Positions 9,951 to 21,484 of a DNA stretch of 64,000 bases are shown piece after piece. A program made the position numbers and the translations under genes. The stretch comes from Sialis fuliginosa. Lineage: Eukaryota > Arthropoda > Insecta > Megaloptera > Sialidae. The notes below the pieces were generated by a model that ran no database searches, was not told where the DNA came from, and worked only from the letters and a program-made list of their open reading frames with translations. Position 1 is the first letter of the stretch, and each line of letters begins with the position of its first letter. Location of the stretch: positions 11,470,001-11,534,000 of the forward strand of contig OY540810.1 in the NCBI GenBank assembly GCA_961205875.1. Reading direction: 5' to 3'.

Positions 9951-12054
9951 TATTTAATAAAATTCATTAATTTTAAAATTTGTTTTTTTAGATAAATACA
10001 AATTACCTACTCAAATATTGGTTTTAAGTAAATATCTTTAAAAAAATGAGTGCATGACTTACATGACAAGTGTATTATTATATTTTTTGATATAGTACTG
10101 TGTATATATGTATTTAACTTTGTATGCATAAAGTTTTATTTGACTCATGTCTTGTCTTCGTGTCCATGTTCAACACCCACACATAGATTTTTAGGAAAAC
10201 AAAAGGAATATCAATTAGAATTCAAGGTAATACATTTTACAACAACGACCAATACGGGCTAGTTGGTATTTATTTGTTTCATTATCAACAGGAAACTGGT
10301 AATGCTTCAATAATAATAATATCTTATCTAAAACTCGTATAGATTGCATTGTAATTGTTTCTATGAAATTACATTTTAAAAATTCCAATTAAAATTGTGC
10401 AGTTAGTCGTTGTTAAGAATACTTTCATCCAAAATTATCAATATCACGACCCCCCATATTTTATCGCGGACCAGGCTAGAATATTCTCGCTAAGAAATTT
10501 ATGATTTTTTTGGCGACGACAAAAAAAGCTTGTCACTGTCAGCCTCTCATTTCTTTGCTAAAATTGTAACTTTAGGGCAGAGTTTTCTAATGCCAGTGGG
10601 CATTTTTTATAATTCAAATTTGGGCTAAAATGGTGAAAATGTTGTATAGTATAATTTCAAATTTCAAGTAATAAAAAAAAGTATAAAATGGTGAACACCA
10701 TTATTTTATAATTTTATATATGTATTATTTGGTTGATTTGGAACACTCTTGGTCTATTCAAATTATTTACAAAATGGTTGGTTTTCCAGTGAACTGTAAA
10801 AACAATTTCGTAAAAATTTTGACATTTAGGATTTTTTTCATTAAAGTTATTAGAAAAAAATGTAATGAAAAAGGGCTTAGAATTTGAAAAATAAGGCGAA
10901 ATAAATTTTTTTAATTTTTCGTGGATTTTTTCAATTTTTTATGAAATTAAAAAAAAATATTGAAAAATTTATTTATTTGCATTATTTGGCTAACTCAAAG
11001 TACCTACTTTTTATTCTTTGCAATATTTATAAAAGTTGATCCTTTAGAAGATAAAAATTCTTAAAAATATAACAGTATACATTTTAAAAGTTATGAAAAA
11101 ATGTACCGAAGAAAGTCCATTCGCACCTGACTTAAATTTCAATGCCAGGACAACACTAAAATGTCAATGCACCTCACATTACATCAATTTGTAAACAATG
11201 AAACTTCAAAATACTTGTTTTTCACATTTTTATAAAAATTTCTTATATGTATATTTATCGGTAATTATTATTAGTGCAAAAACTAACGCGAATTACTATA
11301 TAGTAATTTGTACTTCTTGACTTCACATACGCCCGTTTATTTACAAATACATTTATATACGCAAATTTAAAAATGTGTTCTTTACACGCATTGAAGTTAC
11401 CCGAAGCGAACACTGATTTTTTAAACATTTACGAAATCTATAACATATTTTATATAATAACTGCTTTCGCTTTAAAAATGATTTTGTTTATTTATAATGC
11501 TTTATGTTATTTTAATTTTATTTATTTAAAAAAATTTTGATTTTATATTAACTATTATTAACGAAAAACGCATCTCTTTAATTTTAAAAAATATCTAAAG
11601 GTAATTTAAACAAGGAAAGGCATGCTAGAATAATTCAACCCCTATGAAATTTTAAATGCAAAAAATCATGCAGGTATGTTTATATAAATTTGCATTTGTC
11701 ATTTAACCCTATCATTAAGCTGTCATATCTCTTTATAAACTTGAATGGTGAGTAAGTACACTACAGTATCACGTTCAATGGGGGGAGGGCATGGCATTAA
11801 TGATATACCTAATAATTGATGAATCTTATAATAGAATATAATTTTTTTACAACCCTCAAAATATTTATAGAAAGGGGGTAGTATTTCAAAATATGTAATG
11901 ATGGTTAAAAATGGTAAAAATGGTAGTACAGATAAAAATTAAAAATATTTTTTAATGGTTAAAATCTCTACTTTTCAATGCTTTTTGCAGATTGGGGTTT
12001 TAACTATTTCTTTTGGAGTTATGAAGTTATAAAACAAATATATGAACTATGAAA
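9951..12054. other. AT-rich stretch, no gene seen
   Basis: About 2.1 kb of A/T-rich sequence. Small GC patches at 10440-10560 and 11765-11790 have no open frame with splice borders or start context. No element ends were identified. Confidence 0.4.
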
Positions 12055-12335
12055 TCTATACATAGTAGAAAACAAAGTCCCACGCCGCATTTTTTTGTCT
12101 GTCTGTCTGTGCACGATTTTCTCAGTAACTACTGAACGGATTTTATTCCGGTTTTCACTAATGAATAGACTATTTTACGAGGAAGGTTTAGGATATTTTA
12201 TGTAAATTTCATAAAGTCGAAAAAAACAATCGTCGGAGAAATAAATTCGCGTTCGCTGCGTAAAAAGGTAGCGATAAGTGAAAATAATGTTTAATTATAG
12301 ATTTAATTTATATCTCCAGGTAACATCGGGTCAAA
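12055..12335 (+). mobile_element. Helitron-like element (H2b), 3' end eroded
   Basis: It starts TC after A and carries ttctcagtaactactgaacg, 'ggattttattccggttttcactaatgaatag' and a distal 'ggtaacatcgggtcaa'. This matches inverted copies at 19630-19927 and 43670-43855. The expected CTAG end is not intact. Confidence 0.55.
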
Positions 12336-12437
12336 AAAACATACCCACCCAGTGACAGTTGGGGGCTCTAGACAGAAGATAATTTGAGCCCCATTTAAAA
12401 CACAATTTTAGAAAAAATATTTTAAAAAGTACAAGTT

Positions 12438-12525
12438 TTGAGGCTTCCACGGTGATCTTGATCTTGGCTTATGGGTGTAAGTCGCGTAAAGTTTGACGTA
12501 GCTTACCCTCAGAAGATCCCTTTTA
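12438..12525. repeat. Penelope-like fragment, small degenerate foldback
   Basis: 'gaggcttccacggtgatcttgatcttggcttatgggtgtaagtcgcgt' matches one arm of the 7237-7459 insertion. It is followed by 'acgtagcttaccctcagaag', a degraded inverted arm, so this copy also has head-to-head arrangement. Confidence 0.5.
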
Positions 12526-13133
12526 AAAATTGTAAATAAAAAAACTAATAAGGCTACCATTTATAAAAAAAACTAATATTTTAATTGAAAAATTTCGTAA
12601 CTTTTTATGCAACTTTGCTATACCTATTAGGTTCATACATATACAAAAAAAAATACAATTTCGATTCTTTAAATTAGTGTATTCTATTCGCTATTGTTCT
12701 AAAAAACGAAAATTAGATAGTACAGAAACTAGAGAAACGTGTAAATTATATTAATTCAGAATTATCACAACTACACAGGTATTGTTTTAATATTTCGACA
12801 TAATTCTTCGTCAAGGTTTGAACAAGAGCTAAATATTTCTTTGTTGTTTGAAGTACACATGGCAAGAACGGAAATGAGGGTCATTTTTAACAACAACGTT
12901 TGCTAATAACATTTTAAAAACTAATTACCTTCATGTAATATAAAATAAAGAAGATATCGAATGTGGTAATTGATATTTTGTATTTTTGGTAAACAATGTT
13001 GACCGTTAATGTCAAATATTTCCTGAGTACATTCAATTTTTACCGTTGTTGTTCAGGGAGTAAATTCTTTTCATGTAATTATTTGTTTTAAAAATTAAAA
13101 TATTTATTCTATTAACGTTCTTATACGTTGTTA

Positions 13134-13305
13134 TCCATACTAATATTATAATTGCGAAATTAACTATGTCTGTTTGTTATCTTTTCATGGCTAAACCGTT
13201 GAACCGATCTTAATTAAATTTGACAGGGGAATAGATTATATAGGAAACTTTGTATCCCGAAAATTGATAAGATAAAAAAATACAAATTCCACGTGGATTA
13301 AGTGA
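13134..13305 (+). mobile_element. Helitron-like element (H1), 3' truncated
   Basis: It starts TCCATACTAATATTATAA after A and shows gctaaaccgttgaaccgatc and aactttgtatcccgaaaa, ending in 'attccacgtggattaag'. The hairpin and CTAG end are lost. Confidence 0.6.
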
Positions 13306-13884
13306 AAAATGATTAATATTGATTTTTTTGTTTTCCACATTCTTTTTCGACAAATATCAGTTAAAAATTGAAAATCCCTGAAAATTGCCTTATTTATTTT
13401 ATCTACATACATATAGAATCAAATATTTATATAAATTCTAACACGTTTTGAAACTTATAAGCAGAGTTTTTACGTCGATCAATCATAGTTTATTAAATGC
13501 ATTTATATATCAATATATTCAAAATACAAAACATATGTTTCAAATAAATAATACACTAATAAAACTTTTTATTTAACATTTTTAACACACTGACACAGTT
13601 CTACTTTGACATAGAATTCGTAAAAAAGTTGTTTCTTATATCACAAATGAACAATAGGTTATAATTTAATAAGAATTTATTTTATGTTTTCTTAGACTGC
13701 ACTAATTACAAATATGCATATGACAATATATATTAATTTGGATTTATAGATTGTATAAAATATTGCACACAATGATTAAAATTTATTCGTAAATTTCGAA
13801 TTTCTTTTCTTTAAACATATGTTTTATTACATTTATATTTTAGTATTGTAGGTAATTTTATGATATTATTAACTACTTTATATA

Positions 13885-14015
13885 GTACAGTAGAACCTCT
13901 CTTAATTCTAAAAGTATATCTCCCCCTCTACGGAACCCTTATAGAATCACTTTGTTATCCGTCTGTTTGTCTGTCCATCAAGACCTCTTTTCTCAGGAAC
14001 AGCTAGAGGTATCAA
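13885..14015 (+). repeat. Dispersed 'tacggaacccttatag' repeat fragment (F')
   Basis: The words tacggaacccttatagaatc, gtctgtttgtctgtccatc and 'cctcttttctcaggaacagctagaggtatcaagtt' match, inverted, the segment near 61890-62000. This resembles the dispersed insect repeat family beginning 'agggttccgta'. Confidence 0.45.
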
Positions 14016-14087
14016 GTTTAAATATTAAAATCTACAGCCTCATAGTCTTGTAAAAAATTCAAGTTTCTGATAAATTGACTCACTGGA

Positions 14088-14190
14088 TCTTGGCTTCTGG
14101 GTGTAAGCCGCGTCGGTTTGGTCGTCTTATCGGCCAACGGTTCGTCACACATTGCAGTGGACATCTTCAGGGCTCTTCTGCACTTTTCAT
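14088..14190 (-). repeat. Penelope-like fragment (solo)
   Basis: The minus strand carries ccctgaagatgtccactgca followed by 'tgtgacgaaccgttggcc' and gacgcggcttacacccagaa, colinear with the 7251-7355 sequence. No inverted partner arm or target duplication is visible here. The translated peptide (CRRALKMSTAMCDEPLADKT) is a remnant, not a gene. Confidence 0.5.
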
Positions 14191-14553
14191 TGTCTGCGTA
14201 ACTAACTATTGTCAATAATTAGGTTTTATTTATCTGTCCGTCCTTTTTTACATACAAATGTAAAATAAATTATACAGTTTTACATATTTTTTATACAGTT
14301 GATTGATTCTGGTTACTGTTAATTGCACCACTGGAATTTAGAATATCTACTTAAAGAAGTTGATCGGTTATAATATCTATGTTTTTCATCTAGTGGTCTC
14401 TGAAATAATTCAACTGTAGCTAATTTTAATACTTCAAGATTTACAGAATACAAATGCTTATGAATATACTTCAGATGTATGTATCTAGTGGCCTAATTTT
14501 TTTAAGGTCTTGCCAATTGTTTTTGTCGAGTAATAAGCGATTTTATTATTTTA

Positions 14554-14640
14554 ATGTCCGGTATTATAAAGGAGTTAGCAAATTTACAAGCTTGCAAGCA
14601 CTTTCAAATGGGGTACCAAACTTATATGTATGTTTACATA
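14554..14640 (+). mobile_element. MITE family D, left end only
   Basis: ATGTCCGGTATTATAAAGGA followed by 'ttagcaaatttacaagcttgcaagcactttcaaatgggg' matches the terminal region of the complete family D copies at 25874-26194 and 59374-59636. The right half is missing. Confidence 0.55.
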
Positions 14641-14754
14641 CAGTTCTCTTGGAGTTTTTGGCAGATTCGTTAATAATAAATAAAATGCAATACAATTTTT
14701 TATTCTGAATTTCAGTATTAAAATATTGAAATAATAGTATATTATACCACGAGT

Positions 14755-14849
14755 CAATAATGATAGCTATTATTACCGAGGATAATTTTCGAACCGAGCC
14801 GCGTAGCGGCGAGGGAGAAGAAATTCCGAGGTAATAATAGCCATTATTG
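14755..14849. repeat. Foldback around a GC-rich core
   Basis: The left arm 14755-14777 (caataatgatagctattatt...) and right arm 14830-14849 (ggtaataatagccattattg) are reverse complements apart from a 3-base insertion. The loop contains 'gagccgcgtagcggcgagg', itself a small GC palindrome. It lies at the left edge of the 14.7-16.2 kb composite. Confidence 0.65.
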
Positions 14850-14981
14850 CGAGTAGTATACTGTACTTTATCCACGACTATTTGAATAACTTTCATAAAA
14901 CACAACTGAATACATACATAACCTCAAATTAATATAAAATAATTTTTTTCTATATTTTGGTTTTCATTCATTATATTTATA

Positions 14982-15981
14982 TTTCGACTCTTATGTAAGA
15001 TAAGGGGTTGTTTTGACCCCTAATAACCCCTCTGTCGTAGTATTTTTCCCGCCAGATCGAATGTAACCAATTACAACCCTTCATATGTGACAGGGGGTAA
15101 AATATAAAATTTTTCTTATTTTGAGTTTTCTTTCATTATATAAAATCGTAAATATCTCGGCTCCTATGCGAGATAGAGGGTTGTTTTTCCCCCTAAAACC
15201 CCCACCCCCGTAGTATTTTTCCCGCCGAATCGAATAAAACTAACTACAACCCTTCATATGTAACGGGGGGTAAAATATTAATTATTAAAAGAAAAAAAAA
15301 AATTCCACCCCCTTGAAATTACTTAGGGGTTGAATTTTCGAGATACGAAGTAGCCTATGTCCGTCCTCGGGGTGCAAGCTATCTCACTGCCAAATTTCAT
15401 CAAGATCGGTTCAGCGGTTTAGCCGTGAACAGGTAACAAATAGACAGACTGAGAGATATACTTTAGAATTTATAATATAAGTTTCGACTCCTATTAAAGA
15501 TAAGGGGTTGTTTTGCCCCCTTATAACCCCTCTATCGTAGTATTTTTCCTGCCAGATCGAATGTAACCAATTACAACCCTTCATATGTGACAGGGGGTAA
15601 AATATAAAAATTTTCTTATTTTGAGTTTTTTTTCATTATACAAAATCGTAAATATCTCGGCTCCTATGCGAGATAGAGGGTTGTTTTTCCCCCTAAAACC
15701 CCCACCCCCGTAGTATTTTTCCCGCCGAATCGAATAAAACCAACTACAACCCTTCATATGTAACGGGGGGTAAAATATTAATTACTAAAAAAAAATAAAA
15801 AATTCCACCCCCCTTGAAATTACTTAGGGGTCGAATTTTCGAGATACGAAGTAGCCTATGTCCGTCCTCGGGGTGCAAGCTATCTCACTGCCAAATTTCA
15901 TCAAGATCGGTTCAGCGGTTTGGCCGTGAAAAGGTAACAAACAGACAGAGAGACAGACAGACACACTTACGCATTTACAAT
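14982..15981. repeat. 500-bp tandem duplication with internal sub-repeats
   Basis: The sequence starting 'tttcgactc' at 14982 restarts at 15482, giving a period of 500 bp and two highly similar units. Each unit contains two diverged sub-repeats offset by about 173 bp (for example 'cgtagtatttttcccgcc' and 'caacccttcatatgt' twice per unit), then a minus-strand Helitron-like H1 segment with cgagatacgaagtagcctat and aaatttcatcaagatcggtt. No protein frame is maintained. Confidence 0.85.
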
Positions 15982-15992
15982 ATTAGTATGGA
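15847..15992 (-). mobile_element. Helitron-like element (H1) 5' part, minus strand
   Basis: Read on the minus strand it starts TCCATACTAATATTGTAAAT at 15992 after an A, then ggctaaaccgctgaacc-type sequence. An equivalent copy lies one 500-bp unit to the left (15347-15478). The CTAG end is not seen. The 40-bp palindrome begins eight bases beyond its 5' end. Confidence 0.6.
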
Positions 15993-15999
15993 TTTGAGA

Positions 16000-16081
16000 A
16001 ATTTGAGAACGTGTGATTGGTGCACAAGCGGGTATAATGACCATTATACCCGCTTGTGCACCAATCACACGTTCTCAAATT
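16000..16081. repeat. Perfect 40-bp palindrome with 2-base loop
   Basis: Bases 16000-16039 are the exact reverse complement of 16042-16081, with AC at the centre. The arms contain gtgtgattggtgcacaagcg and the inner ggtataatg/cattatacc. Such a perfect hairpin is very unlikely by chance in this composition and implies recent origin or strong conversion. Confidence 0.95.
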
Positions 16082-16170
16082 ATTCATTATTGCCTCTGTG
16101 AATAATACATAGCATTATATAGTAAAAACTACGTATGTAATACATGTATTATATATAAGTCGTGGATAAA

Positions 16171-17095
16171 AAATATTATTACCTAATAATTTGTAAAAAT
16201 AACAATCGTGAAGTTATTTTGATATTTTCATCGAATAAATGCACTATATTTAGAAAGTATTAATGGATATAAGATATCTGTTTGTGTAACAAGATTTCTT
16301 CATCAAATTGTTTTTATACATATTATCAGATATGACGTTTTGATTTACATTCTTTGTGGAAGAAGTGGAACATCGGTGTGAACGTAGTACCAGGAAATCG
16401 AGCTCAAAAGTGGACAAGTTTCTTAATACAATAACAGAAATATTTAACCAAATTTAATTTTTTTCCTGTATCGTGAGAAAATAAATTATTGAATGCTTTT
16501 TTTAGGTGAAACTTATTTAACGAGCTAGTGAATTGGAATGACCTTGACACGTTATAAAATACGACAGGTTTTCAAGATGAAACACTAAGGAAAGTGTACA
16601 TATGCGTGAGAGAGCGATGAGTATATGTATAAGAGAAAGATGGATGATTAGTTTATATCGGTTATGCGTGAGAAAAAGATGGATGAATGTGTACAAGTAA
16701 GTTTAAGTGTAACGTGTTTTATATACGGTTTTAACAGAAAAAAATTCCTGTGTAACAACGGGGTATTGAAAAAATTAAAACTTTGAGAAGCCGTATCGCA
16801 AGAACGATTTGAGATACAGACCTACGGTTTGAAAATTTTAACTTTTTACGCCATTTTCTATACAGTAATAGTTTTAACGAAATCTAAAATTAAAAATTTT
16901 ATAATAACATTTTTTATATACATAAATATCAATTGAAAGATAAAAAAATTATAAGGAAAATCACAACTTGCTATATAAACATTAATTTTCATCTAATTTT
17001 TAATTTAAATCACATTTATTAAAACATAACGCTTTTGTATATAGATATAATATAAAATATATGCGCTAAATGATAAATAAACGTCATTGAACTGT
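16171..17095. other. AT-rich stretch, nothing recognised
   Basis: No gene or complete element. A purine-rich repeat-like patch, 'gcgtgagagagcgatgag' and 'atgcgtgagaaaaagatggatga', lies at 16600-16690. Confidence 0.4.
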
Positions 17096-17114
17096 CTTAT
17101 AAGACTGGTACCTA

Positions 17115-17178
17115 CCTGTTGAAAAGTGCTTCCTAGCTAACAAATTTTTGTTAATTTCTTTATAATACTGGACATAAT
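17115..17178 (-). mobile_element. MITE family D, terminal fragment
   Basis: 'gaaaagtgcttcctagctaacaaa' and 'ctttataatactggacat' match the right terminal region of family D (compare 30545-30592). It is preceded by 'agactggtacc', a piece of a family G end. Confidence 0.45.
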
Positions 17179-17682
17179 TTTAACAAAAGTTATAAAATAA
17201 TACATTTAAAATTAATTTAATCTGAATATAGTCAATCTATTTATTAATTAAATTATAACATTGTTATCGTAACTGACGAGTTTATTTGTATTAATTATAT
17301 TTGCTTCAAACATCATCAAGAGAAAGTTGTTAATAAGTTTAGTTCAAAGGAATGCTTAATTTACATAATAATTATAAAAAAAACATTGTTATGTTAATTT
17401 AGAATAATGAGTGAAAAATTATGTTTTGCCGAGGAATTGTTTATAAATTGTATATACAAATAATCATTCTTTATAATCGTAATTAAAAAAGAAACGTGCT
17501 ATGTGTGAATAAGTACAGTTTAAAACTGTTTTTCTTGTATAGAAGAATAACGAATGTATTTTTCATGCGTAATTTTATTACGTCAGATTAATTTATATTA
17601 GTAAATTAATTAAGTTCCGTGAATTCAGTAAAGTATTGGGAAATTCATGATAAGTTGAGCTGCACGCTGAGACGAATCTGAA

Positions 17683-18251
17683 CCCTAGACGGCTAATGTT
17701 AGTCGTTTTGACTAACACAGCAAACATTTTTTGCTCTATCTTTCTGACTAGTTAATGTATCGCATTGATTCCTCGTGCCAATTCAGTCGTCGACAAGTAG
17801 TTTTAGGAGACAATTGGGTCACGTGGGTAAAACCATTTTCGATATACGAAGTTCTTATTAGTCAAATCGACTAATGAATAGCCTCTTCGTAACTTTTTTG
17901 TTATAATATGTATTAAAAAAAGTTCGAATTTTAAAATTTTTTAATTTTTTCACTTAATAAAGTAAATTATTTTAGTAAAAAGAAGAAGAATATAGTTTTT
18001 GTTTTGTTCCTTCTAAAAAAGAATTTTAAAACCGTTCATTAGGATCTCAGTGAAAGTGAAATTTTAATAAAAAAATAAATAAAAACTATGTTTTTCATTT
18101 AAATTCTTCTAAAATAGGAAATGTAGATGCAAAAACAAATCAAATATAATAACTAGATACATGTTATAATTAATGATAATAATAACTGACGTTAGTCGAA
18201 TCGACTAATGAAATGCCTCTGCGTAGATAAAATATGATTAGCCTTCTAAAG
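17683..18251. mobile_element. piggyBac-like MITE
   Basis: The left end CCCTAGACGGCTAATGTT follows TGAA (17679-17682). The right end is the reverse complement of CTTTAGAAGGCTAATCAT, followed by TTAA (18252-18255). TTAA-type targets and CCYTAGA-type ends suggest piggyBac. Three TTAGTC...GACTAA palindromic motifs lie near the ends (about 17703, 17862 and 18195), two of them followed by the same gaa-tgcctct-cgta context. The interior is non-coding. Confidence 0.5.
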
Positions 18252-18255
18252 TTAA

Positions 18256-18480
18256 CAAAATCCGGAGCGGAATGTTAGTTATGCTGCCCCCCCCCCCCCC
18301 CCCCCGTACAAAATTTTTTTTTTAAATTTTGTTGAGGCAAAAAAGCTTAATTAAAATTTTTAAAGAGCAAAAAATGTGTTTTAATTTTTAATATTTTCAA
18401 AATTTATTTGCTGCTCGGGGCCTGGGGTGACCCCCCCCCCAGTTACCACCCTCTAAGTCCACTACTGCTTGTCAATAACG
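18256..18480. repeat. C19 tract and hAT-like end fragment
   Basis: A run of 19 C (18287-18305) and one of 10 C (18431-18440) bracket AT-rich sequence. The right side ends 'ccctctaagtccactactg', whose complement CAGTAGTGGACTTAGAGG looks like a hAT terminus. No matching left end was found. Confidence 0.35.
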
Positions 18481-18774
18481 AAAGTATTTATTTATTAATA
18501 TTTAGCAAAAAAATATACGTAAGATGTTTATTTATAATAATACAACAAATATTATTGTTTACATCGGTAAAATGTCATTGCACTTGCATGTTGTTGTTTT
18601 CTGTATCTTCTTGAGTAAATAAATTCTAAAAACCTTGCTCTCTATATATATAATACCTATTACTACTACATATTTCTAACGTACACGTATTTATTAATAC
18701 ATCGATTAAATAGTAATAAACAATTATTTAAAAAACACCGCAGAAAAACAATTTAACAATTCTTAGAATAAAGC

Positions 18775-19218
18775 CAGAGCTTCTCAACCTTTTAAGATAT
18801 ACTACATTTGAACCAATAGAGTATTTGACTAAATTTTAAAATATAAATATGTATATATAATAGATACTTTCTTATTGTTAGTATCATCCTCAGGTTATGC
18901 CACTGCGAGGTTTCTCTTTGCTCTTTAAAATATAAGTCTATTTACTGCTTTTTTGAATGTTTAATAAACTTATATCTCCTCCGAGAAGACATTTTTTTTA
19001 AAGGGAATTTAAAAATTTTAATTTGATAAATATTTCATTCGCTTTTATTTGTGTGTTATTAGTTGACAAAGGTTCTAAAATTAATAAATTAATATTTGTT
19101 TTTTATGGTTTTTTAAATTATCAACCGGAAATCTATCAATTTATATATTTGAAATATTTGATATTGTATAACATTTCCCGTCATATATATTTCAGAGTAC
19201 ACGGGTTGAGAAGCTCTG
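18775..19218. mobile_element. hAT-type MITE
   Basis: The ends are CAGAGCTTCTCAACC and its exact reverse complement GGTTGAGAAGCTCTG, a classic hAT terminal sequence. No convincing 8-bp duplication remains. The 444-bp interior is AT-rich and non-coding. Confidence 0.75.
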
Positions 19219-19629
19219 ATATAACGTGTAGTACAACTTAATGTTTATTTTGAAACCTATCAACTCAAAACAAATGTATTGATTGATTGATAAATATTAT
19301 CGACATAATATTTACGAAATACTATTGTGTTGTTAACACCAAATCAACAAGTTAGATTATAATAATAAATGAGTCATATTTTATTTCCTGATTGTGGTAC
19401 CTACTGTTTATTTAAACTTATTGTTTGTATTGAATTGTATTTATTTATACGCATACAATGTTAAAAAATATCAATTTAATGATCAAGAAGAATTTTTCTC
19501 ATCAAAAAGGAAGATGCGTTTTTAGATAATATTAAAAATATTGTATATATTGTTTTTAGTTAAAAAATTTTAGATTTTTTTCGTGAGTAAAGAAAAACTT
19601 TTTACAAATTGTAAGTGATTATGAAATAA

Positions 19630-19927
19630 CTAGCGCTTTTGACCCAGTGTTATTCGGGGATATAAATTTAATCTGTAAACCTATTAAACATTGTTTCCAC
19701 TTATTGCTAACTAAGATCCTCTCCGACGATTGTTTTTTTTTCTGGCTTCGTGAAATTTACACAAAATATCTCCAAATTATAAACTGAAACTTTCCTTGTG
19801 AAGCACTCTATGCATTAATGAAAAACGGAATAAAATCCGTTCAGTAGTTTCTGAGAAAATTGTGCACATACAGAAAGATAGACAGACGCGGCGAGGAACG
19901 TTGTTTTATATTTGAACTATGTATGGA
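19630..19927 (-). mobile_element. Helitron-like element (H2b), minus strand
   Basis: On the minus strand it ends agcgCTAG before T (19630-19633), preceded by ataacactgggtcaaaagcg. It carries aactactgaacggattttat-like sequence and a 5' end near TCCATACATAG (19927). It matches 12055-12335. Confidence 0.6.
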
Positions 19928-20011
19928 CTTAATTATGGTTTCAATATTTGAAATACTTTAATACTATGAAATATTTTAGAGATCTTGAAAATAAATAAAA
20001 TAAGCTATATA

Positions 20012-20156
20012 CAGGTGTCCCGTTAGTGAGGACTCGTATGGATTTTTACTATTTTTTTTATATATTATACAAAGTCAGAGCAATGAACAAATTAATTATA
20101 TAATACATTTTTGGACAGTTATTTTTCACTATGGGTCCCGACTTCCGGGACTCCTG
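20012..20156. mobile_element. Short TA-flanked MITE
   Basis: The left end TA|CAGGTGTCCCG and right end CGGGACTCCTG|TA form imperfect inverted ends with a TA duplication (20010-20011 and 20157-20158). It is 145 bp and non-coding, consistent with a Tc1/mariner-type MITE. Confidence 0.55.
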
Positions 20157-21484
20157 TACAAACGTATGTTACTACTAAACTACAATATTTTGTGCGGCGT
20201 ACAGCCCTAGCACTACTTGGCAGACCGTAAATAGATACATTTAAAAAAAACATTTTATACTTAAAAATAATTTCATCACTTTAATAACTGCATTTGACCG
20301 ATGATGTATTGTTAATGTTTGTTAGTTAATCAATCCCTTTGAAGCGCGAAGATACGCAAGTATATGTATAAGGTATCTACTATACTATATAATATATCAG
20401 ACTTACATATGTCATTATAGTTACGCACATTATGTTGTTAGCATGCGTTATGTAGGTACTTAATATAATATTATATGCACGGAGTATTCAGATTTATTAT
20501 TTAAGCTCATCATTCACACTTCACTCTATCAATCAATGACGTTTTCTTGGCCTCTCGTTGAATTGCGGCACGTTTATATGGTACAAGGTATGCAGTGGCG
20601 TATGTAATGTTTTTATTTATTTGTTTTCTCGATAGCAGGATACGAAATGATAATTATCTTGAATAAATATTCTTTGATACTTGATAAAAATAAGTTTTTT
20701 AATGTTACTCAGCTATTACGGGATTTATATATAAATAAACTGAATAGCAAAAGATAAAAAAATTTCTGAAATAATTTTTCAAGTTTTATGAGATCAAAAA
20801 AACATTTTTTGTTTTGGCACTTTTTCTCAAAACTTCATGGTTTCCGAATAAAAAATCTTTGAAAGTCTAAAATCTCTTATTATATCTTAGAAAATTGAAG
20901 TCGTACATGTTTTTTTCAAAACAATAAGTCTCCAATTTTAATCAAGAAAATAATATAAAACCTTTTAGCATCTTTTGAATTTAAACATGACTATACTATT
21001 TAAAACCGGAGAATAAAAATAACATAAATTTTGTTATTATATGGCAGAAAATATCAAATAAAACCTTATTAAAATTTATTGGACGCGCCACTGTTTTCAT
21101 CGTAAAACCGGAATCGTGACTATTATCATGCAAAATAATTCATATGATTAGTTCTATCATGAACGTCAAATCGATCTAGCAACACCAAAATAAAAAAAAA
21201 TCACCTACCGAGAAATGAACTGGACAAAGTTGGTACTGATTTTGTGATAAAAAAGACAGCATCATTTATATACTATTTATAATATTATCATTTTTCTATT
21301 CCACTAATTTAAAATATAACGTATTATTATTTTACTGGCACAAAAAAAACTATGGTCTTCATATAATTTTTTTTGTTTAAAGACTAACAAAATTTTTTTT
21401 GACCCTCCTGGGGCGAACAACGCCCCTCACATCCCCGTTAAATTTTAATGTGTAAGAGTAACTGTACTATCTCAAAACAGAATA
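20157..21484. other. AT-rich stretch, nothing recognised
   Basis: No exon with splice borders and no paired element ends were found. A small G/C patch, 'cctcctggggcgaacaacgcccctcac', is at 21404-21430. Confidence 0.4.

Larger units (their letters stand above)
14867..16170. repeat. Composite bounded by inverted TTTATCCACGACT
   Basis: TTTATCCACGACT at 14867-14879 recurs exactly inverted (AGTCGTGGATAAA) at 16158-16170. Between them are the 500-bp tandem duplication and the 40-bp palindrome. The 13-base ends could be terminal repeats of one large non-autonomous element; no target duplication was found. Confidence 0.4.

Noticed and set aside
14564-14905. 113-codon minus-strand frame
   Set aside because: It spans a family D MITE end and the foldback at 14755-14849; repeat-derived.
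14982-15981. CRISPR-like array
   Set aside because: The repeat unit is 500 bp with internal transposon sequence; there are no short repeats with unique spacers anywhere in the window.
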